Shown here piece by piece: positions 16,104 through 20,599 of a stretch of 20,599 nucleotides of DNA. Both the position numbers and the translations under genes were made by a program. Each line of letters begins with the position of its first letter. The stretch's first letter is position 1. This DNA is from SFDP01 sp051891855 (GTDB lineage: Bacteria > Bacillota > Clostridia > Lachnospirales > Lachnospiraceae). Below the pieces are notes generated by a model. It was not told the origin of the DNA, made no database searches, and saw nothing but the letters and a program-made list of their open reading frames with translations. The stretch spans positions 1 through 20,599 of the forward strand of contig JBJFFP010000009.1 in the NCBI GenBank assembly GCA_051891855.1, in the 5' to 3' direction.

Positions 16104-17420
16104 CTATTTCTTTCTTTTACCCAGGAGAATCTTACGCTGGGATTTAATATTTTGGGAAAGATGGCGTTTGGCGGGGCAGACAAAGCTACAACAGCCGCAT
16201 TCACAACATTCCATACCTTCATTTTTCAAAAATGCTTCTTCATTATGGTGTTCCGCCAATGTTGCCAAAAGATTAGGCATAATCCTGGAAGGACACACCT
16301 CCAAGCATCTTCCGCAGTTAATGCAGGCAGAGGGCTCCATCTGGGAAACCTCATCCCTGGTCATGCATAAAAGTGCAGATGCAGTCTTCGTGGTAGGCAC
16401 ATCCAAATCGAACAGGGCAAATCCCATCATGGGACCGCCGGATACAATTTTCGCCGGCTCTGTTCTGAAGCCTCCGGCTGCCTCTATCAACTCATGATAG
16501 TTGGTTCCTATCCTTACCCGGTAATTCTGAGGCTTTGCAATAGCATCTCCGGTAATGGTTACGATTCGTTCCATTAAAGGCTTACGCTGATATACCGCAT
16601 GATAAATTGCTACGATGGAGTCCACGTTATTCACAACACAGCCAACATCTGCCGGCAGACGACTGGAATCGATCTGACGCTTGGTGGTTGCATAAATCAG
16701 TGTTCTCTCCGCTCCCTGAGGATATTTGGTCTTCAATGCTTTTACCAAAATCCTGGGTTCATCCTTGGTCTTTTCCTTCAAAAGAGCAATGCAGTCTTCC
16801 TTATTGTCTTCCACTGCAAGAATGCCCGTTGCATTGGGGAAAAGTGCCAGAGAAACCTTAAGTCCCTCTATCAGTTTCTGGGGATCCTCCAGCATTCTTC
16901 GATAGTCAGACGTAAGATAGGGTTCACACTCTGCACAGTTTGCAATAACATACTCAATTTTCTCCGGCTCTTTAACTGCCAGCTTCACATGGGTAGGAAA
17001 ACCTGCTCCACCCATACCCACTATACCGGCCTCCCGAATACAGTCAAGAATCTCTTCCCGACTCATTTCCTCCAGCGGCTTGGGCTCAGGATAGGTGACT
17101 TCAGCATACTCACCGTCATTTTCAATGATAATGCTCATCACCTTATCACCGGTAACCACCCGTCTGGGCTCAATGGCCTTTACGGTACCGGAAACACTGG
17201 CATAGATAGGTGCAGATACGAAGCCCCCTGCCTCTGCAATTTTCTGTCCCGTCAGAACATGGTCTCCCTTTTTGACAATAGGAACCGCCGGTGCCCCTAT
17301 ATGCTGGGAAAGAGGATAAACCAGGTCACCCTTTGGCAGTATATCCTTAATCGGCTTGTCCTTAGACAGGTCTTTGCCATCATAGGGATGTATACCGCCC
17401 GCAAACGTTAATTTTGCCAT
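16104..17420 (-). CDS. rnfC: Rnf complex subunit C (NADH/FMN site, Fe-S)
   Basis: RnfC is the soluble cytoplasmic subunit that exchanges electrons with NAD(H). It has 438 residues, usual for clostridia. An N-terminal barrel-sandwich-like segment (about 30-100) precedes the NuoF-like nucleotide/FMN domain, with GMGGAGFPTHVK at 136-147 and ANCAECEPYLTSD near 160-172. An SLBB-like segment comes next, then two 4Fe-4S motifs: C366/C369/C372/C376 (CINCGRCLEVCP) and C405/C408/C411/C415 (CCECGCCSFVCP). It is the first gene of rnfC-D-G-E-A-B. ATG 17420 is preceded by AAAGG at about 12 nt, weaker than the sites inside the operon. Confidence 0.97.
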   Translation of the reverse strand: MAKLTFAGGIHPYDGKDLSKDKPIKDILPKGDLVYPLSQHIGAPAVPIVKKGDHVLTGQKIAEAGGFVSAPIYASVSGTVKAIEPRRVVTGDKVMSIIIENDGEYAEVTYPEPKPLEEMSREEILDCIREAGIVGMGGAGFPTHVKLAVKEPEKIEYVIANCAECEPYLTSDYRRMLEDPQKLIEGLKVSLALFPNATGILAVEDNKEDCIALLKEKTKDEPRILVKALKTKYPQGAERTLIYATTKRQIDSSRLPADVGCVVNNVDSIVAIYHAVYQRKPLMERIVTITGDAIAKPQNYRVRIGTNYHELIEAAGGFRTEPAKIVSGGPMMGFALFDLDVPTTKTASALLCMTRDEVSQMEPSACINCGRCLEVCPSRIMPNLLATLAEHHNEEAFLKNEGMECCECGCCSFVCPAKRHLSQNIKSQRKILLGKRKK

Positions 17421-17450
17421 TCTAATACCATACCTTTCTCTTTCTTTTGG

Positions 17451-17495
17451 TTTATAAGTTAAAACCTATGTAATAAATATACTATTTTTTAACAA
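17451..17495 (-). promoter_or_regulatory. candidate promoter of the rnf operon
   Basis: The divergent spacer 17421-17538 is very AT-rich. On the minus strand TTGTTA (17495-17490), a 17-nt spacer and TACATA (17472-17467) form one candidate. A better -10, TATAAA (17456-17451), has no good -35 at 17-18 nt. The choice is uncertain. Confidence 0.3.
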
Positions 17496-17520
17496 AAAAT
17501 ACTACTGAAAAATTACAAAG

Positions 17521-17531
17521 TATGATAAAAT
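17521..17531 (+). promoter_or_regulatory. -10 region abutting the nuclease start codon
   Basis: TATGATAAAAT lies 7 nt before ATG 17539. Depending on the exact -10 register (TATGAT or TAAAAT), transcription would begin at about 17533-17539, leaving essentially no leader. No clear -35 sits at the right distance (AATACT at 17 nt). Confidence 0.4.
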
Positions 17532-17538
17532 ATACAAT

Positions 17539-18645
17539 ATGAAAACTTTTAATTACAAATTTGATCAATTACAATCGAATTATGATTTATCTCATTTTGC
17601 CCCACTGGAAAACATCCTGTTTTTGGATATTGAAACTACCGGTTTTTCCCCAAAATCAGCTTATGTTTATCTGATTGGTGTATGCTATTATCAAAATGAC
17701 TGCTGGAACGGTGTGCAATGGTTTGCCGATAATGAAGATGAGGAGGATCGGATCATCAAAGGCTTCTTCCAGTTTTCCAAAAATTATACTACCTTAATCC
17801 ATTTTAATGGAAATCAGTTCGACCTGCCTTTTTTGCAGGGAAGAATCGAACATTTGGGACTGGAGCTTTCCTTTGAACAGTTTACCGGAATAGATTTGTA
17901 TAAGCGCATCCTCCCCTGTAAGAAATTTCTTGGATTGGAAAGCTGCAAGCAAAAGGCAATAGAGGCTTTTCTGGGACTGGAACGGGAGGATACCTGTGAT
18001 GGGGGTGAGCTCATTTCCGTATATAAGGAATATGCAGGGGATCCCTTTTCCCATCTTTTGGAGCCTCTCCTTATTCATAATCGTGATGATTTGCGGGGGC
18101 TGTTGGAAATTGTTCCCATACTGGCCTACTCCGATTTATTTAATCGTCCGCTGAAGGTACATAAGGTACAATCCAATCATTATAAGGATTATCAGGGAAA
18201 AAGGCAGCAGGAGCTTCTGATTCATGTGAAGCTGCCGGTTTCAGTTCCCGTTCCCCTGTCTCTCCATGCCCATAACTGTCATTTTCGCTGTCAGGAGCGG
18301 GAGGGACTTCTTCGGGTTCCCGTTTACCAGGAAGAACTGAAGTTTTTCTATTCCGATTATAAGAATTATTATTATCTTCCTAGGGAAGATATGGCTATGC
18401 ATAAATCTGTAGCTTCGTTTGTAGATAGGGAATTTAGAACACCGGCTACTGCAGCCAACTGCTATACACGAAAATTTTCCAGCTATCTTCCTCAGTGGGA
18501 TTATCTTTTTGAGCCATTCTTTAAACGGGAATATAAATCTTCCCAGCTCTTTTTTGAATTGACAGAGGATTTTAAGACAGACAGGGAAGCCTTTTCCCGC
18601 TATGCTTCCCACCTTCTTTCTATGTTGGGAAAAAATGGAAAATAA
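17539..18645 (+). CDS. YprB-like ribonuclease H-like (DEDD exonuclease) protein
   Basis: This 368-residue protein has an RNase_H_2 (YprB-type) domain at about 22-200. The three DEDD motifs are visible: D30 and E32 in LFLDIETTG, D95 in HFNGNQFDLPFL, and D183/D184 in HNRDDLRGL, so a 3'-5' exonuclease fold with intact metal ligands is likely. In Bacillus, YprB sits beside the helicase YprA; no helicase is adjacent here. Residues 200-368 are an unrecognised, aromatic- and basic-rich C-terminal region. The start at 17539 has no Shine-Dalgarno, and a -10-like box ends 7 nt upstream; no in-frame alternative start lies just upstream. The gene is divergent from rnf and convergent with cheR. The substrate is unknown. 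Confidence 0.87.
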   Translation: MKTFNYKFDQLQSNYDLSHFAPLENILFLDIETTGFSPKSAYVYLIGVCYYQNDCWNGVQWFADNEDEEDRIIKGFFQFSKNYTTLIHFNGNQFDLPFLQGRIEHLGLELSFEQFTGIDLYKRILPCKKFLGLESCKQKAIEAFLGLEREDTCDGGELISVYKEYAGDPFSHLLEPLLIHNRDDLRGLLEIVPILAYSDLFNRPLKVHKVQSNHYKDYQGKRQQELLIHVKLPVSVPVPLSLHAHNCHFRCQEREGLLRVPVYQEELKFFYSDYKNYYYLPREDMAMHKSVASFVDREFRTPATAANCYTRKFSSYLPQWDYLFEPFFKREYKSSQLFFELTEDFKTDREAFSRYASHLLSMLGKNGK

Positions 18646-18658
18646 ACCGGATTTATAT

Positions 18659-18694
18659 AAAATCAGGGTGGCCTCAAGACCGCCCTGATTTTTT
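18659..18694 (+). terminator. intrinsic terminator of the YprB-like gene
   Basis: AAAATCAGGGTGG and CCGCCCTGATTTTTT form a 13-bp stem with one G-U wobble and an 8-nt loop, followed by a T-run. On the minus strand the wobble becomes an A-C mismatch, so it best serves the plus strand but may also stop cheR transcription. Confidence 0.88.
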
Positions 18695-18710
18695 GATAGA
18701 AAATTCTATT

Positions 18711-19490
18711 CTATTCTGCCACATAAAAGAAAGAGCTCATTCTTCCATATCCTATTGCTTTATAATTCATGATCTGTTCCGTACTTCCAATAAATAGAAT
18801 GCCATCCTTTGCCAAAGACTTCTGAAATTTACGGAAAACCTCATCCTTTGCTTCCTCTGTGAAATAAATCAATACATTCCTACAGACAATCAGATGGCAT
18901 CCAATAGGGTATGTATCCTTTAACAGATTGCTTTCCTTAAATTCTACTCTGGACTTAATCTCATCACTGATACGATAGGAGGCTCCCACCCTGGTAAAAT
19001 ATTTTTTCTTCATTTTTTCCGGGACTGCAGCAATGCTTTTTTCATTGTACAGTCCAATTTTTGCCTTTTCAATTACCTGTTTATCTATATCCGTAGCTAA
19101 AATTTTAATCTGGTTCAAGGGAAGATGCTCTGATAATGCCATCACCAGAGAATAGGGTTCGTCACCGGTAGAACAGGCTGCACTCCATATTTTAAGATTT
19201 TTGCCAAATTTTTTAATCAGACGGGGAAATACCTCCTTATCCAAAACCTCCCACTGATCCGGATTGCGGTAAAATTCAGATACATTGATGGTTAAATAAT
19301 TGACAAAAGCTTCAAAAAGCTTCTTATCTACCTTGATTGCCTTTACAAAATTATCATAGCCGGAAATTTTATTCTTGGCAATGAGAGCATCAATCCTTCT
19401 TTTCATCTGATTCTCTTTATAGGCATTCAAATCAATTTTTGTCAGTGAGTAAATTTCTTTTTTAAAGTATTCATAATCATATCCTGCCAT
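18711..19490 (-). CDS. cheR: CheR-type chemoreceptor methyltransferase
   Basis: CheR transfers methyl groups from S-adenosylmethionine to glutamates of methyl-accepting chemotaxis proteins during adaptation. It has 259 residues, standard for CheR: an alpha-helical N-terminal domain (about 5-75) ending in the INVSEFYRNPDQW motif, then the SAM-binding domain with IWSAACSTGDEPYSLVM (101-117), ATDID, and the late NVLIYF and LFIGSTEQ motifs. ATG 19490 follows GCAGGAGGTTTATT, a strong ribosome binding site. No other chemotaxis or flagellar gene is adjacent; it sits downstream of the S1 gene behind a terminator. The family function is well established, so the call is firm, though some CheR-like enzymes serve other systems. 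Confidence 0.94.
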   Translation of the reverse strand: MAGYDYEYFKKEIYSLTKIDLNAYKENQMKRRIDALIAKNKISGYDNFVKAIKVDKKLFEAFVNYLTINVSEFYRNPDQWEVLDKEVFPRLIKKFGKNLKIWSAACSTGDEPYSLVMALSEHLPLNQIKILATDIDKQVIEKAKIGLYNEKSIAAVPEKMKKKYFTRVGASYRISDEIKSRVEFKESNLLKDTYPIGCHLIVCRNVLIYFTEEAKDEVFRKFQKSLAKDGILFIGSTEQIMNYKAIGYGRMSSFFYVAE

Positions 19491-19510
19491 AATAAACCTC
19501 CTGCAGTTTC

Positions 19511-19540
19511 ATTATCCGTTTTACAAAAAAGAGACTGCAA
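19511..19540 (-). promoter_or_regulatory. candidate cheR promoter overlapping the upstream terminator
   Basis: On the minus strand TTGCAG (19540-19535), an 18-nt spacer and GATAAT (19516-19511) form a modest SigA match whose -35 lies in the loop and stem of the S1-gene terminator. A flagellar-type (SigD) match was looked for and not found. Confidence 0.35.
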
Positions 19541-19555
19541 CCTACAGCCTCTTTT
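19525..19555 (-). terminator. intrinsic terminator of the S1-domain gene
   Basis: The minus strand reads AAAAGAGGCTG, a 7-nt loop, then CAGTCTCTTTTTT: an 11-bp stem with one G-U wobble and a run of six T. It lies a few bases after the S1 stop codon. Confidence 0.88.
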
Positions 19556-19562
19556 CACTATC

Positions 19563-20599
19563 TTATTCCTGTTCTGCAATTACAGCATCAATGTCAACGG
19601 AAACAACATCTGCATCATCTTCTGTAGCCTCTTCCTCTGTTGTCTCTGCCTCAGGAGCTAAAAGAGCTTTAATACTGAGACTGATCTTCTTGTCTGCCTC
19701 ATTAAAATCTACTACCTTAGCAGTAATCTCGTCACCCACCTTTAAAACATCTGCAGGCTTTTCAATATGTTCTTTGGAAATTTGTGAAACATGCAGAAGG
19801 GCATCAACGCCGGCCTCCAGTTCAATAAAGGCCCCAAAGTCAGTCATTCTGGCTACTTTTCCGCTGACCACATTACCTACCGCATACTTAACTGTTGCAT
19901 CCTTCCAAGGATTTGCATCCTCAAACTTAAGACTTAAAGCAATCTTATTTCCGGAGATTTCCTTAATCAGAACGTTCAGGGTATCCCCTACCTTAAATAC
20001 CTTTTTGGGATTCTCAACTCTTCCCCAAGACATCTCGGAAATATGAAGAAGTCCGTCCGCTCCTCCCAAATCAATAAATGCACCAAAATCAGTGACATTT
20101 TTAACCGTACCTTCTACTACATCACCTTCATGGATTCTTTCAAATAATTCCTTCTGCAGTTCTGCCTTTCTTGCTGTGATAAGGGTTTTACGATTACCGA
20201 TATATCTTCTTCTCTTCGGATTATATTCTGTAACTACAAATTCAATATCCTGACCCGCATACTTGCTTAAATCCTTTTCATAGGTATCGGAAACCAGACT
20301 GGCGGGAATAAAGATTCTTACTTCTTCCACAACCACACTTAAACCGCCATCCAGTACCTGTGCCACCTTTGCCGTAAGCACTTCCTGATTATTAAAGGCT
20401 TCTTCAATTCTCTTATTGCCTTTTTCCGCTGCAAGTCTTTTGTAAGTAAGGAGAACCTGTCCTTCTCCGTCATTGACCTTCAGCACCTTAACCTCCATGG
20501 TATCTCCGGGCTTAACAATTTCCGTAAGGTCAGTACCGGGTTCATTGGTATATTCGCTTCTTGTAAGGATACCATCTGCCTTGTAGCCGATGTTAAGAA
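19563..20599 (-). CDS. rpsA: ribosomal protein S1-type multi-S1-domain protein, 5' end cut by window edge
   Basis: The reading frame is open through the right edge: 33 codons upstream of an internal ATG (20498) read LNIGYKADGILTRSEY and onward into the same S1 domain, so that ATG is not the start. The visible 344 residues contain the end of one S1 domain (to about 55), a second (about 71-141), a third (about 158-224, TDFGAFIDLGGADGLLHISE) and a fourth (about 241-312, TDFGAFIELEAGVDALLHVS), then an acidic tail. S1 proteins bind mRNA at the ribosome and aid initiation. In many Lachnospiraceae the S1 repeats are fused behind IspH; whether that holds here cannot be seen. A terminator follows the stop codon closely. 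Confidence 0.92.
   Translation of the reverse strand, partial: LNIGYKADGILTRSEYTNEPGTDLTEIVKPGDTMEVKVLKVNDGEGQVLLTYKRLAAEKGNKRIEEAFNNQEVLTAKVAQVLDGGLSVVVEEVRIFIPASLVSDTYEKDLSKYAGQDIEFVVTEYNPKRRRYIGNRKTLITARKAELQKELFERIHEGDVVEGTVKNVTDFGAFIDLGGADGLLHISEMSWGRVENPKKVFKVGDTLNVLIKEISGNKIALSLKFEDANPWKDATVKYAVGNVVSGKVARMTDFGAFIELEAGVDALLHVSQISKEHIEKPADVLKVGDEITAKVVDFNEADKKISLSIKALLAPEAETTEEEATEDDADVVSVDIDAVIAEQE

Noticed and set aside
16599..17411. 270-codon open frame on the plus strand inside rnfC
   Set aside because: It is antisense to a well-supported gene, shows no recognisable domain and has no ribosome binding site. It is a by-product of rnfC codon usage.
19511..19540. SigD (flagellar) promoter for cheR
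   Set aside because: CGGATAA partly resembles the SigD -10, but no TAAA -35 lies about 15 nt upstream.
19563..20498. S1 protein starting at ATG 20498
   Set aside because: The frame continues upstream with conserved S1 sequence to the window edge, so the ATG is internal.

Overview
The window looks like a piece of chromosome from a low-to-middle GC, spore-forming, probably motile anaerobe of the Clostridia, most likely a Lachnospiraceae-type Firmicute. The evidence is a complete rnfCDGEAB operon in clostridial order, an ATP-type PEP carboxykinase, spore-associated hydrolase families (SpoIID/LytB, CwlJ/SleB), a CheR methyltransferase, and strong AGGAGG-type ribosome binding sites. Nothing looks like a phage, plasmid, insertion sequence or CRISPR. 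Most genes lie on the minus strand; only three (citrate synthase, an AP2/HNH-like protein and a YprB-like nuclease) lie on the plus strand.

Layout. Bases 1-2148 (minus) hold a large membrane-anchored SpoIID/LytB-domain protein cut by the left edge. Bases 2149-2581 are a gene-poor stretch with a structured minus-strand RNA that I call a probable 6S RNA, with its own promoter and a weak terminator. Next come pckA (minus) with a structured leader, a long-form Xaa-Pro aminopeptidase (minus), a divergent promoter region and citrate synthase (plus). A perfect 13-bp bidirectional terminator separates citrate synthase from the thrC / small membrane protein pair (minus). A CwlJ/SleB-type hydrolase (minus) follows, then the plus-strand AP2/HNH-like gene, whose stop overlaps that of a membrane-anchored GH25 lysozyme (minus).

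The GH25 gene sits 18 nt after rnfB, at the tail of the rnfC-D-G-E-A-B operon (17420 down to 12445). Rnf couples oxidation of reduced ferredoxin by NAD+ to ion export, so it is the energy-conserving centrepiece of the window. PEP carboxykinase and citrate synthase feed and drain the oxaloacetate node. Right of rnf are a YprB-like DEDD nuclease (plus) with no Shine-Dalgarno, a stand-alone CheR (minus), and the 3' part of a multi-S1-domain gene (ribosomal protein S1 type) that enters from the right edge.

I see no clearly new multi-gene system. The most unusual items are the AP2 / degenerate-HNH / AP2 protein, the Cys-rich tail on RnfE, the Asp-to-Asn change in the GH25 active-site motif, the structured pckA leader, and the apparently leaderless nuclease mRNA. 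The first and last protein genes are incomplete: an internal ATG at 20498 in the S1 gene is not its start, and the SpoIID-type gene most likely starts at TTG 2148.
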